DNA of 64,000 bases from Cupriavidus sp. U2 (lineage in GTDB: Bacteria > Pseudomonadota > Gammaproteobacteria > Burkholderiales > Burkholderiaceae). The notes below the pieces were generated by a model. That model saw only the letters and a program-made list of their open reading frames with translations, ran no database searches and was not told the DNA's origin. The position numbers were made by a program, and so were the translations under genes. The stretch lies in contig NZ_RCOG02000028.1 in assembly GCF_009663685.2 (NCBI RefSeq), forward strand, positions 1 to 64,000. The letters are read 5' to 3'. Positions 52,839 to 61,670 of this stretch are shown here, one piece after another; position 1 is the first letter of the stretch, and each line of letters starts with the position of its first letter.

Positions 52839-53030
52839 CTCTACATGTTTGCGCCTACAAGTCCCCCGAAGACTCAGTTCCGGTTTGACGCTTCGGAGAG
52901 TTGAACTGTCCCACTAAACTGCCTGTGTGGTGCAATGTGCATCTACGAGCGCCAGGTTACCGGTAGCGGAACTGTTTCTTGGTAAGTCTTCGAACTACAG
53001 CTTCATTCTTAAGCCCATCGACCGATGTCC

Positions 53031-53609
53031 CTATGCATCGTCGCCTGCCGTTGCGTGGCCCATTTGCACGGTGTGGAACCGCGACTCCGCTTCGCGGAAC
53101 AGCAACTTAACCTTGTCGACGTCCCAGGGCCGTTCGGCCAAGGTCTCATGATCCCACTGACTGCGGGGCTCGGTCGGATGGAAGAAGTCACCACCATAGA
53201 CGTGGATGGCGCACGTCATCTTGCCGATCGGATTCAGCACAGAATGGATCGCCTCCCGGTCGAGCACAGCGACGTCGCCCACTCCAAGAGATCTAGCTGT
53301 CGTTGCCTCGATACCCGATGCCGTCCGCCGCCAGAAGACATTATCCTCGCGTCCCGCATAGATGCCCACTGCCGAGAACATCCGGTGATTGTGGGGCATG
53401 AGGCTCATGCACGGTGCCCAGACGAAATTGATGACCGTGACCTCGGGCGAGGTGTAGAGCGGTAAGAGGCCGGCGTGTTCCGGCTCGCCGAGCCCGGCGA
53501 AGATACCGGCGCCGTCGGCAACAGCTTCTGCCACCACCTCGCGCACGGCCTGCGAGCCTTCGGCGACGGCCTTGACGCAATCCTCGATGAAGCGGTCCTT
53601 ATCGAACAC
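53031..53609 (-). CDS. cysteine dioxygenase-like cupin protein
   Basis: A 192-residue protein starting at GTG 53609 behind a perfect AGGAGG; the longer frame to 53,783 lacks a site. It resembles bacterial cysteine/thiol dioxygenase-type cupins. FVWAPCMSLMPHNHRMFSAV followed by GIYAGREDNVFW gives the HxH...E metal set, and EAIHSVLNPIGKMTCAIHVY gives the later His plus the conserved tail GGDFF. Such enzymes add O2 to a thiol sulfur using Fe(II). It is passenger DNA of the transposon, transcribed toward the kinase but separated from it by the PAS scrap. The substrate is unknown. Confidence 0.75.
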   Translation of the reverse strand: MFDKDRFIEDCVKAVAEGSQAVREVVAEAVADGAGIFAGLGEPEHAGLLPLYTSPEVTVINFVWAPCMSLMPHNHRMFSAVGIYAGREDNVFWRRTASGIEATTARSLGVGDVAVLDREAIHSVLNPIGKMTCAIHVYGGDFFHPTEPRSQWDHETLAERPWDVDKVKLLFREAESRFHTVQMGHATAGDDA

Positions 53610-54163
53610 GATCCTAACCTCCTGCGCTGAGTTTTTGGTCCGAGATCGTCCCGCATTCGAACCGCGCGCTCGGAGCGGAATGATGGCATTCCCGCGTTCG
53701 TCGATCGGGTACGCATATTTGAAAAAGGCGGCCGGGAGCCGTTCCTGTCCTCCAGGAGGGCGACAGCCAAGGCCGAGTTGCAAGAGCAGGCCGGCGGACA
53801 GGTTTCGGAGCCCTGCCTTTGCTCGAACGACTGGGATGCCAGGCCAGCGAACGACAACTCTTGGCTGGGAAGCGGCCTTCGAGGTTCGAAGTGGCCATCG
53901 ATCTGCGACGACACAAGTCCCGGGTCATGCTCGCAGTATAGATGTGCGGGGAGACCAATGGGTTCCGACATGAGCTTTGGCGCGCCGTGATCGATGAGCG
54001 CCGCATTGGGGCAACGGCGGTGCGTACGCCTGTAGGTAGTCGCGCAAGCGCGGCGCTTTGGGCAGTGCGCATGGCGGCGGCGCCCTCCAGCGCAAACCGG
54101 CGAGGCCGATCCATTCGAGGCCGATGGTCCGAGCGATTCACGAACGCCAGGGCCAATACGCGC
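53610..54163. other. 550 bp transposon interior without a clear gene
   Basis: Overlapping frames on both strands (for example 53,405-53,971 on the minus strand) carry no family motif. This is the junction between passenger DNA and the transposition core, and contains the promoter of the dioxygenase-like gene. Confidence 0.4.
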
Positions 54164-55348
54164 CTACTGTGGCGGGGCGGGCGCGGTGGGTGGTTGAGCT
54201 TGTTGCTCGCCCACGGTGTGCGCATGCCGCCGGTCGTCCTCGGCGTGCAGGTAGATGCCGGTCGTCTCGATCGAGGCGTGCCGCAGGTTCTTCTGAATAA
54301 AGCGGATATCGGTACCCGCGTCGGCCTGGTGCGAAGCCGCGGAATGGCGCAGCCAGTGCGTCGAGGCACGCGCCAGCGTCGCCGCGCCGGCCGGATCGCT
54401 CGCCTCCAACACGGCGGCCGCCCGCCGGAACACTTCCTTCGCGATCAGATAGACCGCCGTCGGCGTGAGGTGCCGCTGCGCGTCCCCGGCGACGCTCAGG
54501 ATGGCCGGGCTCAGGTCACCGGGCCCCGGCATCGGCGGCAGGCCGTGGAACGCGCGATAGCGAGCAAACTCGGCCATCAACGCGTCGCTCACTGGTACCT
54601 CGCCCTCGGCGCCGCCCTTGCCGACAACGTACAGCCACCAGCGCCCGCGCCGCTGGACAAAGTCGGCTGCCTTCGCGTGGGCGGCTTCGCTCGCGCGCAG
54701 CGCCGTATGGTAGAGGAAGCGCATCACCCAGCGGCTGCGCTCGTAATGCTGGCACTCGCGCGGCGTGCCCTGCGGCCAGCCCTCCATCGACGCGAGCACC
54801 ACCTGCCACAGCGCATGATCGAGATAGCGCTCGACGCGTCGCGCGCGCGAGCCACGCGTTGAACGGCTGCGGCGCAGGGCAAGCGGATTGCCTGCGAGGT
54901 AGCCGGCCGTGACAAGGTAGTCCAACAGACCCGAGAGGATGCCGAGCGCTTGACGGCGGCTGCCCTCGGCGAGCGGCCCCCCGAACAGGCGCCGAGCGCC
55001 GCCGCGGCGCGGCAGCGCCGGGTCGATCCAGTCCGCCGTTGGCGCGGCAAGGAAACGTTCGTACAGGAGGAAATCCTCGCGCGTGAGGCTAGAGAGCGGC
55101 TTGCCCAACGTGCGCGTTGCCCAGATGAGCAGCCGTACTACTTCCTTTCGGTAGCTGCGCAGCGTGTGCGGCGAGCTGGCGTACTCGGCAAGCCACAGGC
55201 GTACGGCCTCGATATCGGTGTCGGCGGCGATCTGGCGGTGGCCGCCGCGCGCGCGGTTGGTACCGTCATGGCCGTCGAGTGCGGCGGGCAGCGCGACGAG
55301 CAGAAGCGATTCGGGGGCTGGGGCAGGCAGGTTCATGGGGTTCCGCAT
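54164..55348 (-). CDS. tnpS: tyrosine recombinase, TnpS-type cointegrate resolution protein
   Basis: A 394-residue phage-integrase-family recombinase. An N-terminal SAM-like core-binding domain (YASSPHTLRSYRKEVVRLLI) is followed by the catalytic domain. The active residues are visible: Arg in YHTALRASEAAHAKA, the H-x-x-R box in HWLRHSAASHQADAG and the nucleophile Tyr in LRHASIETTGIYLHAEDD. It is divergent from tnpT, with a 133 bp gap holding an inverted repeat. This is the arrangement in Tn4651, where TnpS resolves cointegrates with TnpT as helper. The symbol rests on this context. Confidence 0.88.
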   Translation of the reverse strand: MRNPMNLPAPAPESLLLVALPAALDGHDGTNRARGGHRQIAADTDIEAVRLWLAEYASSPHTLRSYRKEVVRLLIWATRTLGKPLSSLTREDFLLYERFLAAPTADWIDPALPRRGGARRLFGGPLAEGSRRQALGILSGLLDYLVTAGYLAGNPLALRRSRSTRGSRARRVERYLDHALWQVVLASMEGWPQGTPRECQHYERSRWVMRFLYHTALRASEAAHAKAADFVQRRGRWWLYVVGKGGAEGEVPVSDALMAEFARYRAFHGLPPMPGPGDLSPAILSVAGDAQRHLTPTAVYLIAKEVFRRAAAVLEASDPAGAATLARASTHWLRHSAASHQADAGTDIRFIQKNLRHASIETTGIYLHAEDDRRHAHTVGEQQAQPPTAPAPPQ

Positions 55349-55481
55349 CGTACACCTAGTAACCTTACGATTATGCGCGTTATCGTAAATTTCTACGGCT
55401 TGTGATTACAGATATAACGTAATACGATCATATACATCAGTCAGATTCACGAAATTCCACCCTCTCAGCCCGCTTCCGCCC
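55349..55481. promoter_or_regulatory. tnpS-tnpT intergenic resolution (rst-like) site
   Basis: This AT-rich gap contains the inverted repeat TTACGAT (55,365-55,371) / ATCGTAA (55,382-55,388) around a 10-base centre, followed by AACGTAATACGATCATAT with related half-sites. In Tn4651-type elements the core recombination site of TnpS and the promoters of both genes lie between them. The exact crossover cannot be fixed by reading. Confidence 0.65.
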
Positions 55482-56429
55482 ATGAGCCGTATCAGCGATA
55501 CCCGTCTACGCACCCGCGACGCCGCCGCGCGCTTGGTTTCCGCGGGCCGGCACCCGCATGAACTCACCGTCGACCTGATCTACGCCGAGATCCGCCAGGG
55601 CAGCCGCACCACCATCAACGACGAGCTGAAGCTGTGGAAGGACGAGCAGGCGCGCAACGACGCGCTCTCCGCCGCACTGCCGCCAGCAGTCGCCAACGCC
55701 ATGCTGTCGGTCTGGGCGTTGGCCGTCGAACAGGGGGAACAGGTCTTCGCGCAGCGCAGCGGGGAGTTTGAGGCCGAAGCGACCGCCGCCATCACGCGCG
55801 CCGAATCGCTGCAGGCCGCCAACACAGGGTTGCAGGCGGAAGTGCAAACGCTTCGCGCCCAGGTTGACGACCTGCAGGCGCGGCTCGCTACCGCGCTGGC
55901 CGCTCACGCCCGGGGCCAAGCCGAACTGGAGGCTGCCATCCGACGGGCCGAAGCCGCCGCGGCTGAGGGCGATGCCGTGCGCGCGCAAGCAGAGCAGGCC
56001 TTGCGCGAAGCGCAGTCCGCCCATGCCCGCGAACTGGAAGCACTGCGGACCGCCCGCGCCGAACACGAGGCCGCCCTGCGGGTGGAGGTCGACCAGGCTA
56101 CCGCCCGGCTCGAAGGCGTGCAGAAGCTCGTCATGCTGCAGACCGAGGAAGCGCGCGAAGCCCAGCGTCGCGCGGAAGCTGCCCTTGCGAAGACCCGCCA
56201 GCGCAACGAGCAACTTGTGGCTGACGGGCAGCGGCTCAGCGCCGACGCTGCTGAACACCGCCGGCTGGCCGAACGGCATGAAAAACAGCTCGCCAGTGTC
56301 ATGGAAGAGACGCGCGAACTGCGGCGTGAGCGCGATTCCCTGACCCAACAGGTCGCCCTGCTGCAGGGCCAGCTCAAGGGTCGCGACGAGTCTGCGCCAG
56401 CGCGTACAGCCAGGCGTCGCGCCGGCTGA
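55482..56429 (+). CDS. tnpT: TnpT-type resolution helper protein (KfrA-like N-terminus, coiled coil)
   Basis: A 315-residue protein. Residues 8-65 form a KfrA_N-like DNA-binding domain (TRDAAARLVSAGRHPHELTV, then YAEIRQGSRTTINDELKLW). The rest (about 70-300) is an almost uninterrupted Ala/Glu/Arg-rich coiled coil. TnpT of Tn4651 has this plan and stimulates TnpS-mediated resolution. It is divergent from tnpS. The ending ARTARRRAG is basic. Confidence 0.85.
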   Translation: MSRISDTRLRTRDAAARLVSAGRHPHELTVDLIYAEIRQGSRTTINDELKLWKDEQARNDALSAALPPAVANAMLSVWALAVEQGEQVFAQRSGEFEAEATAAITRAESLQAANTGLQAEVQTLRAQVDDLQARLATALAAHARGQAELEAAIRRAEAAAAEGDAVRAQAEQALREAQSAHARELEALRTARAEHEAALRVEVDQATARLEGVQKLVMLQTEEAREAQRRAEAALAKTRQRNEQLVADGQRLSADAAEHRRLAERHEKQLASVMEETRELRRERDSLTQQVALLQGQLKGRDESAPARTARRRAG

Positions 56430-56566
56430 GCCAACAGCGAGCAACGGTTTTCGGACTACCGCGGAGCGCGTCAGCGCCCGCGCTACAATCGGGCCTTCGG
56501 TCATCGCCTGCGGGCGCTGGACCGATGCAGTGCCATGAGCAACCGCCCGACAGGAAACCGAGCCTC

Positions 56567-57001
56567 ATGAACACGAACGAACCACAGCCACCAGCCTGGC
56601 AGCCGATCGCTGCGCTGCCGGTCATTCTGGATCTCGCCGGCGCGCAGATTGATGAGGTACAGGCCACCTTCGACGCCCTGACCCGGTGCCGGTCGCGACC
56701 CCATGTGCTTGACGACGCCACCCTGGCCCGGACGCGCCAGGTCTACGGCGAACAACGGGATTTTCTGCCGATCCAGCGCGAGCAGGTGGCACGGTGGCGA
56801 TCCGGGCCGCTCACACCGCAGGAGCGCGAAGCCCTTGCTCATCTGAGCGCGCGGATCGACCGGCTGGCGGCGCTGCTCGACGATCTGCTCGCGCTGGCAG
56901 ACGAGCTGTCGCACGGCACGATCGACCGGATCATGGGCATGAGCGATGCGGACCTTGCCACTGCGGTGTTATCGGGCGCGCTCAGATTGCCGCAACGCTG
57001 A
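56567..57001 (+). CDS. small transposon protein in the tnpC position
   Basis: A 144-residue acidic, helical protein of unknown family between tnpT and tnpA. ATG 56567 is preferred (CAGGAAACCGAGCCTC upstream); ATG 56525 would add 14 residues. In Tn4651 a small gene in this place, tnpC, lowers TnpA expression and cointegrate formation. I could not confirm homology from sequence, so the function is inferred from position only. It ends 51 bp before tnpA. Confidence 0.65.
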   Translation: MNTNEPQPPAWQPIAALPVILDLAGAQIDEVQATFDALTRCRSRPHVLDDATLARTRQVYGEQRDFLPIQREQVARWRSGPLTPQEREALAHLSARIDRLAALLDDLLALADELSHGTIDRIMGMSDADLATAVLSGALRLPQR

Positions 57002-57052
57002 CAGGCGGAAAATGCAGCAACGGTACCGGCTGGCTCGATTCGCGCGGCACCT

Positions 57053-60034
57053 ATGAACCAGATTTCCGAAACCGCGTACCCGTTACTGCCAGCGGAGATC
57101 ACCGCAGACGAGTTGCGGGCAGTCTACACGCCCAGCGCCGCCGAAATCCGCTTCGTGTATGGCCAGTTCCGGCAAGCGCCAACACGCGTGCTGATTCTGA
57201 CGCAGCTCAAACTGCTTCAGCGTCTGGGATACATGCCGCCAATGTCAGACGTGCCACCCGAAATCGTCGCCCATATTTGCTCGGTGCTCAAGGTCCGATC
57301 GCCGCCCCGCACGACAATCAAGCGCTATGACAGGTCGGGCAGCAAGTCTCGGCACCAGAAGGTGCTGCGCGAATTTGTCGGCATCCGCGTCGTTGATGCG
57401 CTTACCCATGAATGGCTTGCTGTCGTCGCGGCCATCGCGGCGCGCACGAAGGCAGAGTTGCCGGACATCATCAACGTTCTGCTCGAAGAGCTCATCAGGC
57501 AGCGCTACGAACTGCCGCCGCTGGCAACCCTCTCGCGCATTGCGGCTTCCGCCCGCAGCCGGCTTCACGAGACCATCTACCAGGCCTTCTCCGACGCGTT
57601 GGACGAACCGCTCAGAGCCCGCCTCGACGCTCTCTTCAGCAACCGGGCGGGACGCACGCCCTGGGACGAACTGAAGCGGGAACCAAAACGGCCGAGGCCG
57701 CGCGAGGTCGCAAGCTTCCTCAAACACATTCAGGCCTTGAACGAGCTGGCCGACGGCCTACCGCCGCCGCCGGAAATGCTCTCGGTCCCCAAGCGCATGC
57801 AACTCGTCCTTGAAGCACGGGCCCTCGACGTCCATGAGATGCGCATGCTCAAGCCGGCGAAGCGCTACACGCTTGCTGTGCTATTCATCCTCGCGCAGCT
57901 GCAGAAGGCACTTGATGACGTCGCGGAAATCTTCATCAAGACGGTCCGCAACCTGGAAGGCACGGCGGAACTGCGCATGAAACAGTATCGGCTGGCGCAC
58001 GCTGACGAGCTCGAATCGCTCGTCAGTCAGTTTCGCGATGTGCTCCACATCCTGCAAGACGACGAGGCGCCGCCCGCCGAGCGCATTGCGCGCATGAGGG
58101 CATCCCTCAATGACGATCCCGGCAACGCCCTGAGCCGATGCAACGAGCACATCGCATATACCGGCAATCACGCCATCCCGTTTCTGCTGGCCCCATACAG
58201 GAATCTGCGGTCACTGCTGTTCCAGTGCCTCGATCTCCTGTCACTGCGCTCGAGCTCCCAGGACGATGCCCTGCTCGGCGCGCTCGCTTGGGTCCAGCAA
58301 TACCGGGCCTCACGTCGCGAATACCTGCTGCTGGGCGACGCCGACCTCGCAGAGCTGCCGCTCGACTGGATGCCAGAGAAGTGGGAGAAATTTGTCTTCC
58401 CGGACGGGCGGACCGCCCGACTGCTGCACCGGAAATATTTCGAGTTATGCGTGTTCAGCCAGCTCAGGCGTGAACTCAACTCCGGGGACGTTTACGTCGA
58501 GCACAGCGACCAGTACGATGATCCCCGCGAACACCAGGTATCGTGGGACGAATTCCGCGAAGAACTGCCGCGCTATGGCGAACTCGTCGACTTCCCGGTC
58601 GATAGCCGGGCCTTCGTCCAGCAACTGAAGGACCAACTCAGCGCACTGGCCGACGAGGTCGACGCTGCCTTTCCGGAGAACGACTACGTCGAGATTGGCG
58701 ACCAAGGTCTGATTCTCCACAAGCTCGAGAAGAAGCCCGACCCGCCAAACAAGATGTTAATCGACCAGGCCATCACGGCGTCGATGCGGCCGGTCAGCAT
58801 CCTTGACATCCTGACCGAAACCGAACAGTGGCTCGACCTGCACCGGCTGTTTGGCCCGTTATCCGGCTTCGAGGCGAAGATCGACGAGCCGCGCAAGCGC
58901 TTCATCACGACGCTGTTCTGCTATGGGTGCAATCTCGGACCGGCGCAGACGGCGCGCTCGGTAAAGAACCTCAGCCGCAAGCAGGTCGCCTGGCTGAATC
59001 TGCGCCACGTGACCGAAGAGCGCCTGGACAAGGCCATCGTCCGGGTCATCAACGCCTACAACCAGTTTGCGTTGCCGAAGTTCTGGGGTTCCGGAAGCCG
59101 AGTTTCGGCCGACGGCACGAAATGGAATCTCTACGAGCAAAATCTGCTGTCCGAATATCACATCCGGTACGGCGGCTATGGCGGTATTGGTTACTACCAC
59201 GTGTCGGACAAGTACATCGCGCTCTTCAGCCACTTCATTCCGTGTGGCGTGCATGAAGCCGTCTACATCCTCGACGGGCTGATCAAGAATACCTCCGACG
59301 TGCAGCCGGACACGGTCCATGGCGATACCCAGGCGCAGAGCGCGCCGGTCTTCGCACTCGCACACCTGCTCGGCATCAAACTAATGCCCCGCATCCGCGA
59401 CATCAAGGAACTGCGCTTCTACAAAGCGGACCGGCGCCGTCGCTACACCAACATCGAATCACTGTTCCGCGGCAACGTCGACTGGGCCCTCATCGAAAGG
59501 CACTTGTCGGACATGCTGCGCGTCGCCATCTCAATCAAAGCCGGCCGGATGACGCCATCGACGATCCTGCGGCGCCTCGGCTCCGAGAGTGTCAAGAACA
59601 AGCTGTATTTCGCGTTCCGCGAGCTCGGGCGGGTAATCCGCACGCTGTTCCTGCTGCGCTACATCAAGGACCCCGAAATGCGCCGGACGATCCATGCCGC
59701 GACGAACAAGAGCGAACAGTTCAACGATTTTGCGAAATGGCTGATGTTCGGCGGTGACGTCATCGCGGAAAACGTCCGGCACGAACAGCGCAAAGTCATC
59801 AAGTACAACCAGCTCGTCGCGAACATGGTCATCCTCTACAACGTGCAGTGGATGTCGCGCAAACTGAAGGAGTTGCAAATGAAGGGCCATCCTGTCGACG
59901 CCGAGGTGCTCCAGGCGCTGTCGCCTTACCGGAAGGACCACATCAACCGGCTCGGGTCTTATTTGGTGGATCTCCAGCGGAAGGTGCCGCCGCTCGATAC
60001 GTCGATCGATTTCGTTTTCGGATCGGCGGCATAG
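57053..60034 (+). CDS. tnpA: Tn3-family transposase TnpA
   Basis: A 993-residue Tn3-superfamily transposase that binds the terminal repeats and performs replicative transposition. The N-terminal DUF4158-like DNA-binding region begins PLLPAEITADELRAVYTPSA and contains LTQLKLLQRLGYMPP. The DDE residues are placed at Asp687 (SRVSADGTKWNLYEQNLLS), Asp758 (HGDTQAQSAPVFALAHLLGI) and Glu888 (TNKSEQFNDFAKWL). The length is normal and no frameshift is seen. The gene ends 193 bp inside the right tip. Confidence 0.95.
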   Translation: MNQISETAYPLLPAEITADELRAVYTPSAAEIRFVYGQFRQAPTRVLILTQLKLLQRLGYMPPMSDVPPEIVAHICSVLKVRSPPRTTIKRYDRSGSKSRHQKVLREFVGIRVVDALTHEWLAVVAAIAARTKAELPDIINVLLEELIRQRYELPPLATLSRIAASARSRLHETIYQAFSDALDEPLRARLDALFSNRAGRTPWDELKREPKRPRPREVASFLKHIQALNELADGLPPPPEMLSVPKRMQLVLEARALDVHEMRMLKPAKRYTLAVLFILAQLQKALDDVAEIFIKTVRNLEGTAELRMKQYRLAHADELESLVSQFRDVLHILQDDEAPPAERIARMRASLNDDPGNALSRCNEHIAYTGNHAIPFLLAPYRNLRSLLFQCLDLLSLRSSSQDDALLGALAWVQQYRASRREYLLLGDADLAELPLDWMPEKWEKFVFPDGRTARLLHRKYFELCVFSQLRRELNSGDVYVEHSDQYDDPREHQVSWDEFREELPRYGELVDFPVDSRAFVQQLKDQLSALADEVDAAFPENDYVEIGDQGLILHKLEKKPDPPNKMLIDQAITASMRPVSILDILTETEQWLDLHRLFGPLSGFEAKIDEPRKRFITTLFCYGCNLGPAQTARSVKNLSRKQVAWLNLRHVTEERLDKAIVRVINAYNQFALPKFWGSGSRVSADGTKWNLYEQNLLSEYHIRYGGYGGIGYYHVSDKYIALFSHFIPCGVHEAVYILDGLIKNTSDVQPDTVHGDTQAQSAPVFALAHLLGIKLMPRIRDIKELRFYKADRRRRYTNIESLFRGNVDWALIERHLSDMLRVAISIKAGRMTPSTILRRLGSESVKNKLYFAFRELGRVIRTLFLLRYIKDPEMRRTIHAATNKSEQFNDFAKWLMFGGDVIAENVRHEQRKVIKYNQLVANMVILYNVQWMSRKLKELQMKGHPVDAEVLQALSPYRKDHINRLGSYLVDLQRKVPPLDTSIDFVFGSAA

Positions 60035-60137
60035 AGGAATTCTGGATACCGGGCCGCTCCTGCACGGGGCAGTTCAGCTGCTGACACATCCGTACGCGAT
60101 AGCTGCGTCACGGCTCGGCATCGCCCACACAACCGTG

Positions 60138-60227
60138 CCTTGGCCCGAGGAAGAGAACCACTTTTACGTTTCGGATCACATACTTAAGGCAACTTTGGCG
60201 AAAATTTCACGAATTCCGGCCGACCCT
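60138..60227 (-). repeat. right terminal inverted repeat (IRR), extended
   Basis: This is the inverted counterpart of the left end, with the outer tip CCGACCCT at 60,227. It begins 103 bp after the tnpA stop. The outer 35 bp match perfectly and the next 55 partly, as described for the left end. Confidence 0.92.
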
Positions 60228-60232
60228 CTTAG
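60228..60232 (+). repeat. target-site duplication CTTAG (right copy)
   Basis: This is the second copy of the 5 bp target. Removing 46,698-60,232 restores the presumed pre-insertion junction GAGTGTACTTAG|TCACTGTTCC downstream of the thiolase gene. Confidence 0.88.
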
Positions 60233-60295
60233 TCACTGTTCCCATGCTCCACCTCGTACCGACGGTCTGGCTTTCGCATCACTTCATTGCCTAGA

Positions 60296-61069
60296 ATGGC
60301 CTCTCGCTTCGGGAAATATTCGCCGCGTCCGAAATGTCGGGACACTGCCAACAAAGAGCGCTTTGTACAAGCTGCGCATCAACTCCGCAAACGCGCGGCA
60401 TGGGCGAGACTGACGCGCGCCGGCTTTGGAATCTTCATTGGCCTGCTGGTGTGCTCAGCCGCAGCCTTCGTTTTTCTGCGTCTGACTGGACCAGCCACTG
60501 CTCCCAAGAGTTTTAGCGAGATCGCGTATAGGATGGCTTGGTCGGGCGACCACTCACCCGAATTCCTATTTCTGCGGCGTACCGACGGATTGTTGAATCA
60601 GTTGTATCCAAACGCTTTACAGAGCGTTGCCGGTGCGCTTGATGCCGGGAAGCAGCCGGAAGAGCCGCGCAAGCTTTCTGCAAACGAACTGCGAGACATG
60701 AAGCAGGAGATCGCAGAATTACTTGAAATGTATGAGCGAGCAAGTAAAGTGAAGGCGCTGGAGCGTCCATCCAAGGCCGACGGCAATTACACTTCGATCA
60801 TCACGACATTGGCTTTTTCAGCCGGCGCCATCACCCTCGTCTTGCTCGCAATCTCCATAAGCGTGATGTTCATGCGGTATTATGCGCAGTTGGCCGAGCT
60901 CTATGAGGCGCAGGCGATGGCGCTCGAGGCGTCAGACGGCGATCCCTCACTCGCGGTCCATCTGATCAAACATTTTTCTCCCGCCGGGGTCGCACTAGGC
61001 AAAGCCCCCACAAGCCTTTATGAAAAGTCGGTGGAAGCAATCGCGAGCCTGACGGCCGTCAAACGTTAG
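60296..61069 (+). CDS. hypothetical two-TM membrane protein
   Basis: A protein of about 257 residues. There is a basic N-terminal segment (to about residue 40), TM1 (FGIFIGLLVCSAAAFVFL) and a 110-residue soluble part with a helical stretch (ELRDMKQEIAELLEMYERAS). TM2 (TSIITTLAFSAGAITLVLLA...) and an acidic C-terminal helical tail follow. ATG 60296 lacks a clear ribosome site; an upstream in-frame TTG at 60,287 is possible. No family is recognised. It begins only 64 bp outside the transposon right end, so its promoter may be displaced or replaced. Confidence 0.6.
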   Translation: MASRFGKYSPRPKCRDTANKERFVQAAHQLRKRAAWARLTRAGFGIFIGLLVCSAAAFVFLRLTGPATAPKSFSEIAYRMAWSGDHSPEFLFLRRTDGLLNQLYPNALQSVAGALDAGKQPEEPRKLSANELRDMKQEIAELLEMYERASKVKALERPSKADGNYTSIITTLAFSAGAITLVLLAISISVMFMRYYAQLAELYEAQAMALEASDGDPSLAVHLIKHFSPAGVALGKAPTSLYEKSVEAIASLTAVKR

Positions 61070-61535
61070 CCACGTCGACGATGAACGGCCTCCCAAGGTT
61101 CTGTATAAATACCGGCATCTCGATGCGCGCACGATCGACATGGTTTGCAGCGATCGAGTGTATTTCGCCGATCCGACGACCTTTAACGCATCCTCTTGAT
61201 GTGAAGCCATGCGTCCTGGCGGATTGCCTTCGTCGTCGGCGCTGGTCTCGCCGTCCACAATCAACACCGTACAAATCGTCTCGCTGAAAAGAAGCGAGTC
61301 GTGGCGCTGGAGTTGGAGTCAGGTGGTCGAGCGTCGGCACGCACGGCCTCGGACCATTCTTGGACCTGACGCGCCAGCAACTGCTCGCCTACCGGCACGG
61401 GTTGCAGCACGGCGAGCCCGGCATAGGAGTCGCCGTGCCGCCGTTGTCCGAAGCGACCCGCACGCAAGCGACCAGCGGGAGCAGCCTGGATGCAAATAAC
61501 CATCGCGTCGAATGACAGTTTGCGAAACGCCAGCT
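61070..61535. other. degenerate sequence beside recombinase fragments
   Basis: No intact gene is present. A + strand stretch from about 61,340 (LTRQQLLAYRHGLQHGEPG) could be a scrap of a recombinase N-terminus, but the frame is broken. Long minus-strand frames here are without motif. Confidence 0.35.
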
Positions 61536-61625
61536 AACCACCAGCGTGCGCGCATAGGCATGTCGCAGCCAGTGCGGCGATGCGGCGCGTAGCAGCGGCG
61601 TGCCCGCGGCCTGCCATCCGAGCCA
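61536..61625 (-). pseudogene. tyrosine recombinase catalytic fragment (inverted copy)
   Basis: The minus-strand frame reads GTPLLRAASPHWLRHAYART followed by LVV, which contains the H-x-x-R box of tyrosine recombinases. The same 20 residues occur on the + strand at about 61,761-61,822, with a few synonymous differences. It is a scrap without start, nucleophile or core-binding domain. Confidence 0.65.
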
Positions 61626-61670
61626 CCGGCGCACGAGACGTTGCCCGTGATCCACGGCAACAAGGGCTAA

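Larger units (their letters stand above)
46698..60227. mobile_element. Tn3-superfamily transposon, Tn4651 type, carrying a phosphorelay and c-di-GMP phosphodiesterase
   Basis: This is a 13,530 bp unit bounded by inverted repeats and flanked by CTTAG duplications. The right half is the transposition core in the order tnpS (minus), resolution site, tnpT (plus), a small gene in tnpC position, then tnpA (plus). Tyrosine-recombinase resolution with tnpS/tnpT defines the Tn4651 group as opposed to serine-resolvase Tn3/Tn21. The left half is passenger DNA: a REC-EAL response regulator, a hybrid histidine kinase, a PAS-domain scrap and a cysteine-dioxygenase-like gene. All core genes look intact, so the element may still be mobile. 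Confidence 0.92.

Noticed and set aside
53942..54862. 306-codon plus-strand frame opposite tnpS
   Set aside because: Complement of the recombinase with no recognised family. Its length follows from high GC content.
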